From positions 1 to 64,000 of the forward strand of contig JAFPVC010000006.1 in NCBI GenBank assembly GCA_017413085.1: DNA of 64,000 nucleotides. The letters run 5' to 3'. Source of the stretch: Prevotella sp. GTDB lineage: Bacteria > Bacteroidota > Bacteroidia > Bacteroidales > Bacteroidaceae. The notes under the pieces are model-generated. The model saw only the letters and a list, made by a program, of their open reading frames with translations. It did no database searches and had not been told where the DNA came from. Position numbers and translations under genes: made by a program. Shown in pieces: positions 24,829 to 33,297 of the stretch. Numbering within the stretch: the first letter of the stretch is position 1; each line of letters starts with the position of its first letter.

Positions 24829-25637
24829 TTCCAATAAGCAGAGAAACAGTGGTGCGTCACTCTTTTATCCTCAGGCGGAAGCTGCATGTAGTCTCCGTAA
24901 ATACATGTGAGATAATCATCATACCCTTTCATGATTTTCACGGTGTGTCCTTCAAAGGAAACGTCGATTACGTCGATTATGTCCTTCTTTAACCATGCGG
25001 AATTCGTGTTATAAGCACCGAGACAATTCTCATACACGTGCGAGAATCCTTTACCATTGTGTTTCTGGCTGTATTCGTCGATTTTCTTTGTGAGCCAGGT
25101 TTGAGAAAAAGGAGACATTATGATATGTCCCAGAAATATAATTGCATTTTTTATGAAACTACGCCGTGAAGAAAATGTCATGCTTTTGATGTTCTTGACA
25201 TCTCTGAGGAACCTGCGTGTCGTCTCATATTTTTTCCATTCTGATAATTCATCGGGCACATCGTCGACAGGGAAGACATCAATACCGACTCCTAAATCTG
25301 CATAGATGTCACTGTAAGGTTCGTGCATGATTGTTCTGTTGTCATAAAGCTTCCCATACGCACGATGCCAATCCTTATCCCGTTCCAATGAAACGAAATC
25401 ATAACGCCCCTTATAATTCGCAGGAAAAATATCAATAAACTTATTATAGTCCTCTCTAAGCAAATATACATCAATGTCATCATCCCAAGGAATAAAACCC
25501 TTATGACGAACGGCTCCAATCAGAGTGCCTGCCGCCAAAGAATAATTGATGTCATTCTCCATACAGAAATCATGAAAATCCAACAGTATATCTAACTGTA
25601 TACTTTTTAATTCGTCGGAGCTTTCAATCCTTTTCAT
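24825..25637 (-). CDS. LicD-family phosphotransferase
   Basis: The product has 270 residues. The LicD signature is intact: YSLAAGTLIGAVRHKGFIPW, DDDIDVYL (metal-binding Asp triplet) and GIDVFPVDDVP. LicD enzymes move phosphocholine or another nucleotide-activated phospho-group onto glycans, so the polysaccharide is likely phospho-decorated. No licABC choline-uptake genes are visible, so the donor is open. Confidence 0.9.
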   Translation of the reverse strand: MKRIESSDELKSIQLDILLDFHDFCMENDINYSLAAGTLIGAVRHKGFIPWDDDIDVYLLREDYNKFIDIFPANYKGRYDFVSLERDKDWHRAYGKLYDNRTIMHEPYSDIYADLGVGIDVFPVDDVPDELSEWKKYETTRRFLRDVKNIKSMTFSSRRSFIKNAIIFLGHIIMSPFSQTWLTKKIDEYSQKHNGKGFSHVYENCLGAYNTNSAWLKKDIIDVIDVSFEGHTVKIMKGYDDYLTCIYGDYMQLPPEDKRVTHHCFSAYWK

Positions 25638-25684
25638 TCTTCTTATTATAGATAAAGTTTATATACAGTCTGTCTACAACAATC

Positions 25685-26623
25685 TCATTGCATGTAATCC
25701 AGATAGTGTAAGTTGCCGTTAATGATATCCTTCCTATATCTAATGCAAAATTTAATAGCATCCCAGTTATCACGCACCGATTCCTTTCTGATGAATCTAA
25801 ATGCCATATATCCCATATCAGCCCAGAACACCATTAACTGTGAAATGAAACTGTTGAAAAGTTTCTTACTAAGATACCAGCGGTGTACGGAATGCATGAA
25901 AACATGTCGTCGGGCTGGTGTGCGGTATTCTGTAGAAACATTGTGCTTAACGTGGAGCAGACTGCTTATCAAACAGCGAAGGTTTTCCTTATGAGCACAT
26001 TTGTAATACCTGTAGGAAAAATCCAAGTCTTCTGCATAGGCGTAGTATCTAAGCGTCTCGTCAAAACGGATTTCCCACCTGTCCATCAATTCTTTTCTGA
26101 CACAGAACAAAAATCCCATCGCCCACTCAGACTCTGTATATTCTTCGGTGCATAATGGAAAACGCCCATATACAGCCTTGGTCACATGCCCTTTTTTCCT
26201 GCGATGAAAAGACGTACGACCAAAAATAACACTCGACAGCTTAATATCATGTTTAAGACTTCCGCTGACGCCCCCCACCATTGCTATACTGTCATCAGCA
26301 AATAGTCTCTTCGCGTTCTCCAACGTGTCTACATCTACGTCTACGTCATCATCCATGAAAACAATGATATCGCCTTTTGCCAACGAATATCCCGTATTAC
26401 GCGCTTTCGTTAAAGAAGGCTCATCATTCCATTTGTAAATCACATTAAGATTCGTACAACGGCAAGTATCCCTCACCCTTTCTGCCACGTCCCTGTCTTG
26501 TGACTGGTCTACTACAATAACTTCGTCTGGGATATTTGATGATTTCTCCAAATAACCTATGGTGCGACACAACGATTCCGGGCGGTTCATCGTCGGGATA
26601 ATTATTGAGATTTTTCTATTCAT
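25685..26623 (-). CDS. Glycosyltransferase family 2
   Basis: The product has 312 residues. ISIIIPTMNRPESLCRTIGY, DEVIVVDQSQDRDVA, TKARNTGYSLAKGDIIVFMD and DDDVDVDVDTLENAK show a GT-A fold with an extended acidic DXD region. SEWAMGFLFCVRKELMDRW and YYAYAEDLDFSYRYYK are the acceptor-binding motifs. It probably adds a repeat-unit sugar. Confidence 0.9.
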   Translation of the reverse strand: MNRKISIIIPTMNRPESLCRTIGYLEKSSNIPDEVIVVDQSQDRDVAERVRDTCRCTNLNVIYKWNDEPSLTKARNTGYSLAKGDIIVFMDDDVDVDVDTLENAKRLFADDSIAMVGGVSGSLKHDIKLSSVIFGRTSFHRRKKGHVTKAVYGRFPLCTEEYTESEWAMGFLFCVRKELMDRWEIRFDETLRYYAYAEDLDFSYRYYKCAHKENLRCLISSLLHVKHNVSTEYRTPARRHVFMHSVHRWYLSKKLFNSFISQLMVFWADMGYMAFRFIRKESVRDNWDAIKFCIRYRKDIINGNLHYLDYMQ

Positions 26624-26640
26624 AAATGCAGTAGAGCCTA

Positions 26641-28170
26641 TTAGTTATTGTGTCTAAACTTCACTATAGTCTGATTCACAAACCTATGAAACAACACTCG
26701 TTCTTGCCCCGACATCCCCCAAAAATAAATCACAGCAGAATAAATTGTCAGAAACAATATTGTAGTAACAAACAACGTGGTAACGGAAGACCCCATACTA
26801 TACCTTACAAACAACGGCAATGGAACAGACAAAACGACCATAAGAGATATGACAAGAAGTACTTTCATAAAATAGTCCCTTATGTCAAGTCCTATCAGAT
26901 ATTTCATGTAAACAATTCTCACCATTGAACCAAAGAAGTTCAATGACGCATATATCACCAACACCGTAATCAACGGAGCACCTAAATTCAATGCAATATA
27001 TGACAATGGAATGTTCAATAACTTTATACTGCTCATTAAAATCTGGTGGCATTTTAGATTCCCCGTTGCATACACAGCCTGCCACAAAGGGGCAGAATAC
27101 GAATCAAAAAGAGAAAACAGTGCTATGAAATAAGCATAACTTCCTGCATATTCTGGAGGGTCTACCAACCACAATCCAAGAAGGCTGTCGATATTGAGCA
27201 TTGCCGGAAATATGAATCCGAACAACAAAAGGAACGAGAATTTACTTGAAGAAAACAGCAGGTTGTAGAAATAAGTGAAATCCTTTTTGGCATAGGATTT
27301 TATAACCTGAGGATAGTAACTGCTGGTAAACGTGCTTAGAAAAGTCCATATCCTTGAATTAACCTGATTGGCAATTCCCAAAGATGCATTGGCAACAACG
27401 CCACCAAAGAAATTAAAAAATATACTCGTGGCCTGTGTCACTGCCATATCGACAATGTTTACTATTGTACTCCAGCCAGAAAAAGCAGAAAGTTTTTTTA
27501 GCAATTCATAATCCCATATTCTCTGCAGGCGCACTTCATTGAACTTGTTTCTGCAATATCCCGCCATTACTGCAAAAACAACTATAGACACCATAGCCTG
27601 CAGTATGCTGTAAAGTATGAGTTTGTCAAAACTGATTATCAGCAGCAGATAAACCATTGCCAAACTTAGCAAGGCCTCCAGTATACTCATGTAAGCATAG
27701 AATCCCATTTTCTCATGGGCAATAATCGTTGAGTTATATGGAGTTCTCAGAATCTTGAACACAACTACGACGAGTGCAAACTGAAAAACCACCAAAGCGT
27801 CTGGTCTTCGCGCCTCAGCAATATTCATTCTGTTTTCAATAAACCATACGCCAACAATCTCTGAACCTATAACCAGTAACAGAGCAAGAAACACCTCCAT
27901 GTAAAAACTCATTGAGAAAGTGCGCTGCAACCTTCCCATGTCTTGTGCTCCCAAATCATACGCAATATGGCGCGACACAGCGTTGTTCAAAGCCTGCTGA
28001 AGGAAATCAAACATTATAACGATGGTGCTGACGAGATTATATATTCCATAATCCTCTACACCAAGTATATGCAACACCTCCCTGATTGCAAACAATCCGA
28101 TTGCCGTTGTAATCAACATTCTGATAAACATGAATGTTGTATTACGGGCTACTCTTTCTGTCTTACTCAT
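26641..28170 (-). CDS. Polysaccharide flippase (Wzx-like, MOP superfamily)
   Basis: The product has 509 residues from ATG 28170, which lies inside the last codons of the polymerase gene. Fourteen or so spans; MSKTERVARNTTFMFIRMLI, then VEDYGIYNLVSTIVIMFDFL and GVVANASLGIANQVNS are typical of MOP-family polysaccharide exporters. It would flip the lipid-linked repeat unit across the inner membrane. It pairs with the Wzy-like gene immediately upstream. Confidence 0.9.
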   Translation of the reverse strand: MSKTERVARNTTFMFIRMLITTAIGLFAIREVLHILGVEDYGIYNLVSTIVIMFDFLQQALNNAVSRHIAYDLGAQDMGRLQRTFSMSFYMEVFLALLLVIGSEIVGVWFIENRMNIAEARRPDALVVFQFALVVVVFKILRTPYNSTIIAHEKMGFYAYMSILEALLSLAMVYLLLIISFDKLILYSILQAMVSIVVFAVMAGYCRNKFNEVRLQRIWDYELLKKLSAFSGWSTIVNIVDMAVTQATSIFFNFFGGVVANASLGIANQVNSRIWTFLSTFTSSYYPQVIKSYAKKDFTYFYNLLFSSSKFSFLLLFGFIFPAMLNIDSLLGLWLVDPPEYAGSYAYFIALFSLFDSYSAPLWQAVYATGNLKCHQILMSSIKLLNIPLSYIALNLGAPLITVLVIYASLNFFGSMVRIVYMKYLIGLDIRDYFMKVLLVISLMVVLSVPLPLFVRYSMGSSVTTLFVTTILFLTIYSAVIYFWGMSGQERVLFHRFVNQTIVKFRHNN

Positions 28171-29323
28171 ACAGTGGTTTTGCAATTCCTTGTCGGTTAG
28201 GCTTGCTCTCAAGAGCAAGTGAGAAGCCTAACATCATCCACAGCATAAAACACTTTACTCCGGGGCCGAAAGGTGGCCATGCTTCAAACAGAGAATTAAG
28301 CACCATAGCCACGAAAATCAGAAACGTAGCAAGGTGTATATTATTCTTCAAGTCTAATTTTACTATTTTCCTGAATAATATGCCAATATATGTAATAACT
28401 ATAACAAAACCAATGAAACCAAACTGAAGCATCATTGAAATAGGCATACAATCAACATATTTGTTACCAACGCCAAACAATATATTGTCGGGAATTATTT
28501 CTAATGCTTCGCTGATGGTCTGTATGCGTTCAGATGAAACCTCATTCACATCATTTACATCACGCCCAGCCATCAAAATACCATATACGATTGTATTGAA
28601 TGCTTCAGCATTGCTTAACAAATATATAATAAAAGCAAGCACCACAGCCAATGTCAGCCATCTTATACGCTTATCCCTACTTTGAAGAATCATATAAAAC
28701 ACCACAAAAAAGAAACCCACAAGAGTGGATCTTGACTTCAGCATAAACAGCATCACTACAATAGGAACAATAGTAAACCACTGCACAAATCTGAATAACA
28801 TTATGCGTGAAATCGGGAACAGAACAATTACAATGGCACAATTAAGCAATATCTGTCCCATGGAATTCTTAGCATTAAATGCAAAAACCCTATCCATCAA
28901 GTCATAATCAACAAAATATTGAGTCTGAAGCACATAACACAAAACCAGCGAACTTATTATAGAACACACTGCTATGTCACGCAACATACCATCACTTCCA
29001 TAATGTCTATATATAGAATAGGATGTAGCGGCTACCATCATACTAATCCACATATTGTATATGTCAACATTCAGGTACTTTTCTAAGGAAACTGCATCCA
29101 TTATCGCACAATATGCAGTCATCGTACCTACCGCTATATACATGAACATCATGGGAGGCTCGGTCATCGTCTTGCTGTGGTGAAATAAAAAAATGATGAA
29201 CGGCACGAACCACACGGCCTTGAAATAGACATCGTAACCCATTTCTAATATTAACGGTACCTGCGACATCAAGCTCGCAAGAATCGTTATGGACAGCAGT
29301 ATACGTACAAAAAAACTATGCAT
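28163..29323 (-). CDS. O-antigen/capsule polymerase (Wzy-like)
   Basis: The product has 386 residues with ten to eleven hydrophobic spans and one large periplasmic loop (about 230-290, RDVNDVNEVSSERIQTISEA). The topology and loop are those of Wzy/O-antigen ligase-like proteins; primary sequence is not conserved, so the call rests on topology plus its position next to wzx. It is first in the operon. Confidence 0.75.
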   Translation of the reverse strand: MHSFFVRILLSITILASLMSQVPLILEMGYDVYFKAVWFVPFIIFLFHHSKTMTEPPMMFMYIAVGTMTAYCAIMDAVSLEKYLNVDIYNMWISMMVAATSYSIYRHYGSDGMLRDIAVCSIISSLVLCYVLQTQYFVDYDLMDRVFAFNAKNSMGQILLNCAIVIVLFPISRIMLFRFVQWFTIVPIVVMLFMLKSRSTLVGFFFVVFYMILQSRDKRIRWLTLAVVLAFIIYLLSNAEAFNTIVYGILMAGRDVNDVNEVSSERIQTISEALEIIPDNILFGVGNKYVDCMPISMMLQFGFIGFVIVITYIGILFRKIVKLDLKNNIHLATFLIFVAMVLNSLFEAWPPFGPGVKCFMLWMMLGFSLALESKPNRQGIAKPLYE

Positions 29324-29503
29324 TTATTTATTTTTTATGTTGCCTAAAAAACACAGACTCTTTAAATCAGTGCCTTTCAGACGGGACTTTAAGCTTTTGC
29401 AAACATATCAGCATACAACTCCTGCTCAAAAAGAAGACAACTTTTTGAGAAAGAAATAGTTACACAATATTATCAGCACCACTTGGGAAAATGGTGCTGC
29501 AAT
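29324..29503 (-). promoter_or_regulatory. Structured 180-nt leader of the polysaccharide operon
   Basis: Between the predicted transcription start (about 29504) and wzy are two hairpins: CAGCACCA/TGGTGCTG (29474-29499), at the very 5' end of the RNA, and CTCAAAAAG/CTTTTTGAG (29425-29449). No UpxY/NusG-like gene is present. Regulation by attenuation is inferred. Confidence 0.45.
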
Positions 29504-29510
29504 TCCTGTG

Positions 29511-29541
29511 CAAATTTACAGTTTTTCTGCGACATTCGCAA
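29511..29541 (-). promoter_or_regulatory. Promoter of the polysaccharide operon
   Basis: Minus-strand TAAATTTG (29511-29518) and TTG (29539-29541), 20 nt apart. No inverted repeats flanking it were found, so no sign of a phase-variable promoter. Confidence 0.65.
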
Positions 29542-29730
29542 GAATATAACAGGAAAAATGCAGCCCGGCCACCCTGACAGTGTGGCGGTTAATTCATGCC
29601 ATTGTGCAATTTTCCACCCCATTGATATTTTTTTACCCCAGCACGCCATATAACTGTCACGCCAACACAAAGCCGATTTTCTTTGAAAAAGCTTTTTTTA
29701 AAATTTTTAAGTATCAGATTTACAAAGTAT

Positions 29731-29830
29731 TGCAAGGGGTGTTGCAATTAGGCCTCGATTACACTGCAATTAGGCCTTGATTACACTGCAATTAGGCCTT
29801 GATTACACTGCAATTAGGCCCTGATTACAA
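29731..29830. repeat. 22-bp periodic GTAAT-N9-ATTAC repeat, locus 2
   Basis: Four consecutive units with arms GCAAT/ATTAC, spacers ACT, and cores TAGGCCTCG, TAGGCCTTG (twice), TAGGCCCTG. The cluster-facing edge CAAGGGGTGTTG (29733-29744) is inverse to that of locus 1. It lies between the divergent polysaccharide operon and dapB. The rest of the gap (29550-29730, 29831-29925) is AT-rich and otherwise featureless. Confidence 0.9.
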
Positions 29831-29925
29831 TGCCATCTGTCTCTCATTATTTTTTATATGAAAAAAGTATGCCAAAACTAATCGTTTTTTTTGTGGAAAA
29901 ACTTTATTCTTTTATTTATTTTTTG

Positions 29926-29933
29926 TAATTTTG
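29926..29933 (+). promoter_or_regulatory. -7 box of dapB
   Basis: TAATTTTG, about 96 nt before the start codon. The -33 element is weak. It shows that the in-frame ATG at 29891 is not the start. Confidence 0.65.
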
Positions 29934-30028
29934 CAGACGGAAATAAAATTACAAAGAACTCACCTTTATTATATATAGAACCCAATTCGACTACACAGAG
30001 AAATTTCAAACATAATAATTACATCACT

Positions 30029-30784
30029 ATGAAGATTGCGCTTATAGGATATGGAAAGATGGGCAAGATGATTGAGCAGATTGCCCTATCGCGTGGCCAC
30101 GAGATTGTGAGCATCATCGACATTGACAACCAGCAGGACTTCGACAGTCCTGAGTTTGCATCGGCCGACGTGGCCATCGAGTTCACCGCCCCAATGGTGG
30201 CATACGGTAACTACCTGAAATGCTGGGAGAAGGGTGTGAAGGTGGTCAGCGGCTCTACTGGCTGGCTCAAGGAACACGGCGACGAGGTGCGTCATCAGTG
30301 CGAAGCAAACGGCAAGACGCTCTTCTGGGCTTCAAACTACTCCATCGGCGTGGCGATATTCTCTGCCATAAATAAATATCTGGCAAAAATCATGAATTCA
30401 TTCCCACAGTACGACGTGGAGGAGACCGAGGTACACCACATACACAAACTCGACCACCCGTCTGGCACCGGCATCACACTGGCTGAACAGATTGTAAGCA
30501 ATCTGGATCGCAAAACCGACTGGCAAATCGGCACGCTGACCCAGCCCGACGGTACGGTGGTTCCGGCAGAAGGCACTGATGCAGACAAACTGACAATCAA
30601 CTCTATCCGCAAGGATGAGGTGCCAGGCATACATTCCATCACATGGAACTCCGAGGCTGACCAGATTACCATTACCCACGATGCTCATTCTCGTCAGGGA
30701 TTTGCATTAGGTGCGGTGCTTGCGGCTGAATACACCGCCGAGCATGAGGGACTGCTCACAATCGACGATATGTTTAAATTCTGA
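30029..30784 (+). CDS. dapB: 4-hydroxy-tetrahydrodipicolinate reductase
   Basis: The product has 251 residues from ATG 30029. NAD(P)-binding MKIALIGYGKMGKMIEQIA; DVAIEFTAP; GSTGWL; the catalytic block VEETEVHHIHKLDHPSGTGI with paired His and the Lys. It reduces HTPA to tetrahydrodipicolinate for diaminopimelate and lysine. It is slightly shorter than the E. coli enzyme (273), normal for Bacteroidetes. Single gene with its own promoter and terminator. Confidence 0.96.
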   Translation: MKIALIGYGKMGKMIEQIALSRGHEIVSIIDIDNQQDFDSPEFASADVAIEFTAPMVAYGNYLKCWEKGVKVVSGSTGWLKEHGDEVRHQCEANGKTLFWASNYSIGVAIFSAINKYLAKIMNSFPQYDVEETEVHHIHKLDHPSGTGITLAEQIVSNLDRKTDWQIGTLTQPDGTVVPAEGTDADKLTINSIRKDEVPGIHSITWNSEADQITITHDAHSRQGFALGAVLAAEYTAEHEGLLTIDDMFKF

Positions 30785-30810
30785 GAAACTCTGTTTTATT
30801 GAATATACAA

Positions 30811-30878
30811 AAAAGACGTGTCTTACGGCATGGGAACAATGGAAAAACCCAATTCACCGTAAAACACGTCTTTTATTT
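30811..30878 (+). terminator. Long-stem terminator between dapB and the lyase gene
   Basis: AAAAGACGTGTCTTACGG (30811-30828) pairs with CCGTAAAACACGTCTTTT (30857-30874), an 18-bp stem with one mismatch and a 28-nt loop; the outer A/T pairs make it work in both directions for the convergent genes. Confidence 0.85.
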
Positions 30879-30898
30879 ATATGTATTGCAGCAGTATT

Positions 30899-33178
30899 TT
30901 ATTTAACAGCAATTTTCCTATCTCCTACAATATAAACTCCCGGTTGCAACGAAGGAAGTCGATTACCAACAGATGTATTAGCAATCACTCTGCCGTCCAT
31001 AGAGCAGATTCTTTGGTTCACTGAAGGTGTTGCGCTTCTAATTTCCTCGATTCCATCGCCGCTTGACGGCTTTACAACCTTTCCATATAGTATCACCGTA
31101 CCCACTCCCATAGCCTTGCTGTTTGATAAAGCAGTGAGGCGGAGCACCACACTGGCAGCATCGCTGGCGGCCACAGGTATCTGAAGCGTATAGTCTATGC
31201 TTGTGTAATTGTTGTTACCCTTGCTGCTGTTCACTTCATTGCGCGACGGCGAACCATTGTATGCCGACTCGCTCTCAGTGTCGGAACAGACCAACAGTTG
31301 TGCGTTGCCGCCGTCGGTTCCCACCTTGCTTACAAGCGCAGTGACCCGCGTGGGAAGAAAAAAACAGTCGCTGTTAGGCGTCACAGTATACGTAAAATCG
31401 TTGGTTCCATCGGCAGACGAACTGGTTTGCACACAGCCAATGCGATAAAGATACTGCGTGCCGCTGAGCGGACCGACGGATGGTCTGTCAATTCTGCCAG
31501 AGGTCGTTGTAAGGTTGCTGCCCACAGTCGCATCGTGAGCCACAATATAATCCGTAAGCGAAGCAGACACAACAGGATTCTTTCCAAATGATGATGAACT
31601 CGTATTGTCGCTGACAGGCCACGCTATGCTGCCTTCGGCGATTTCATCGTAACTGCCAGGGGTATATTCCTTCGATTCCTCAATGTCGCCCTCTGGTGTA
31701 CCGCCTTCATTCTGTGCCTCTGTAATATCAGCCACCAAACCGTTCAGATAATTCTCAAGATTAGTATAGCCGTTGTCTGCCACGGCATTTCCGTCGGTGG
31801 CATCAGCAGGATTCAGTCCGACAGTATTCTCGTAGTCATCGGGCATACCATCACCGTCGGTATCAGCAGGTGCGGCAGCACTGTTGAGCTCCGGCCAAGG
31901 CGACCACGTTGCGTCCGCACCGGCAGGTTTCAGGTCTTCCTGTGTATTGATGAAACCGCTACTCAGTCCGCTGCCCTTATGGGAAGCACTGCCGTTACGT
32001 GCGTCGCTGATAAGTTCCAGGTCGTATGAATCGCGCGACTTGGAGCAGCCAACATAGTCGAGCACACGTGCATAGGCATCACGTGCGGAATGAGTGGTAG
32101 TATAGATGAAATCGATAGGTTCGCTTAATTTTATGGTGTCTCTTGTAACAGAAGTGAAAGTGCCGTCGTTGCCGCTGGCGTCTATCTGGTTGTATATTCC
32201 ATACGTCCAGTTATTGTTGGTAACATTGCTGTATGAGGGATTAACGTTGCCGTCCACATATAAATGTCCCCATTTGTGCAGTGCAGGTGCATAAGCGGGA
32301 TATGTTGCCACATATTCGTTGGTGCGCACTCCTATACCCGCCAGTCTGTATGCCACAGCCTTGTCGGGTGTTCCCGGGCCAGGTTTATAATAATTGTTCA
32401 CGATGTTCACGTCCATGCCTTCGCCGCCATAGCATCCGTTGCCGGCCCAGTTGTAAATCACGTTGTTGCGCATATCCATGTGCTCCTCCAATTGTGTCGT
32501 CACGCGTGGGCCAAGTCGTGGTGTGCGGCTTACGTGGTGTATCATCAGGTTGTGATGGAACGAAGCATGATTGCCGCCCCAGTTGCCACCATAACCGTGC
32601 GAGCCTTTCACATGACCTGCATTGACAAGCGAATGGGACGATATGCACCATTGCACGGTGGTATTCTTATTGCCAAGCACTGACAGGCACTCGTCAATCG
32701 ACCAGCTTACGGAACAGTGGTCAATCATTATGCCTTCGTGATCCATGGCTCCGAGACCGTCGCCCTCATGGTTAGCCACCTGACGGTTGCCCAGTCGGAA
32801 ACGCATATAACGCAATATTACGTTATTTGCCTGAATGGTGAACGGATAGTCCGCCACGCAGATGCCGTCGCCGGGAGCTGACTGTCCAGCAATGGTGACA
32901 TCGCCGTTGTTTATAGACAAGGCCGACTTCAGGAAGATTGTGCCCGACACCTTAAAGAGGATAGTTCGCTTGCCAGTCTGATTTACAGCCCAGCGCAGAG
33001 AGCCTTCGCCAGAATCATTAAGGTTGGTCACATAGAACACCTTTCCACCACGACCGCCGGTCACATAGCGTGCGTAACCTTCGGCTCCTGGGAAAGCAGG
33101 CTGTTTCTCGGCAGCCAACACAGCGGTGGATGAGATAATTGCGAACACCGCAGAAATAAGTAATGTTTTGATAGTCAT
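30899..33178 (-). CDS. Secreted pectate lyase (PL1 family) with calcium-loop linker and sorting-type C-terminus
   Basis: The product has 759 residues. A signal peptide (LLISAVFAIISSTAVLAA) precedes a right-handed parallel beta-helix: FPGAEGYARYVTGGRGGKV, SLRWAVNQTGKRTILF, DHCSVSWSIDECLSV, GNHASFHHNLMIHHVSRTPR (PL1-type catalytic Arg region). A thrombospondin-3/EF-like loop DTDGDGMPDDYENTVGLNP follows near 440, then a beta-sandwich module (about 510-700) and a C-terminal tail (LPSLQPGVYIVGDRKIAVK) resembling type A sorting domains. It cleaves pectate by beta-elimination. It fits with the polygalacturonase at 56575 as a pectin-use set although 24 kb away. Confidence 0.88.
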   Translation of the reverse strand: MTIKTLLISAVFAIISSTAVLAAEKQPAFPGAEGYARYVTGGRGGKVFYVTNLNDSGEGSLRWAVNQTGKRTILFKVSGTIFLKSALSINNGDVTIAGQSAPGDGICVADYPFTIQANNVILRYMRFRLGNRQVANHEGDGLGAMDHEGIMIDHCSVSWSIDECLSVLGNKNTTVQWCISSHSLVNAGHVKGSHGYGGNWGGNHASFHHNLMIHHVSRTPRLGPRVTTQLEEHMDMRNNVIYNWAGNGCYGGEGMDVNIVNNYYKPGPGTPDKAVAYRLAGIGVRTNEYVATYPAYAPALHKWGHLYVDGNVNPSYSNVTNNNWTYGIYNQIDASGNDGTFTSVTRDTIKLSEPIDFIYTTTHSARDAYARVLDYVGCSKSRDSYDLELISDARNGSASHKGSGLSSGFINTQEDLKPAGADATWSPWPELNSAAAPADTDGDGMPDDYENTVGLNPADATDGNAVADNGYTNLENYLNGLVADITEAQNEGGTPEGDIEESKEYTPGSYDEIAEGSIAWPVSDNTSSSSFGKNPVVSASLTDYIVAHDATVGSNLTTTSGRIDRPSVGPLSGTQYLYRIGCVQTSSSADGTNDFTYTVTPNSDCFFLPTRVTALVSKVGTDGGNAQLLVCSDTESESAYNGSPSRNEVNSSKGNNNYTSIDYTLQIPVAASDAASVVLRLTALSNSKAMGVGTVILYGKVVKPSSGDGIEEIRSATPSVNQRICSMDGRVIANTSVGNRLPSLQPGVYIVGDRKIAVK

Positions 33179-33207
33179 TATAAGTTGATTGATTTGTTTA
33201 CCTGCTG

Positions 33208-33237
33208 CAAAATTACAAAATGTTGGTTACAGACGCA
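33208..33237 (-). promoter_or_regulatory. Promoter of the pectate lyase gene
   Basis: Minus-strand TAATTTTG (33208-33215) and TTG (33235-33237), 19 nt apart. Leader about 25 nt. Confidence 0.7.
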
Positions 33238-33297
33238 AGCAAATCAAACACAAGAAAAGCAAGAAAAATTGATTTTACCACATTAAAGCACCGATTT

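Noticed and set aside
29324-29730. Invertible capsule promoter
   Set aside because: Searched by eye for inverted repeats flanking the promoter at 29511-29541; none found, and no invertase gene in the window.
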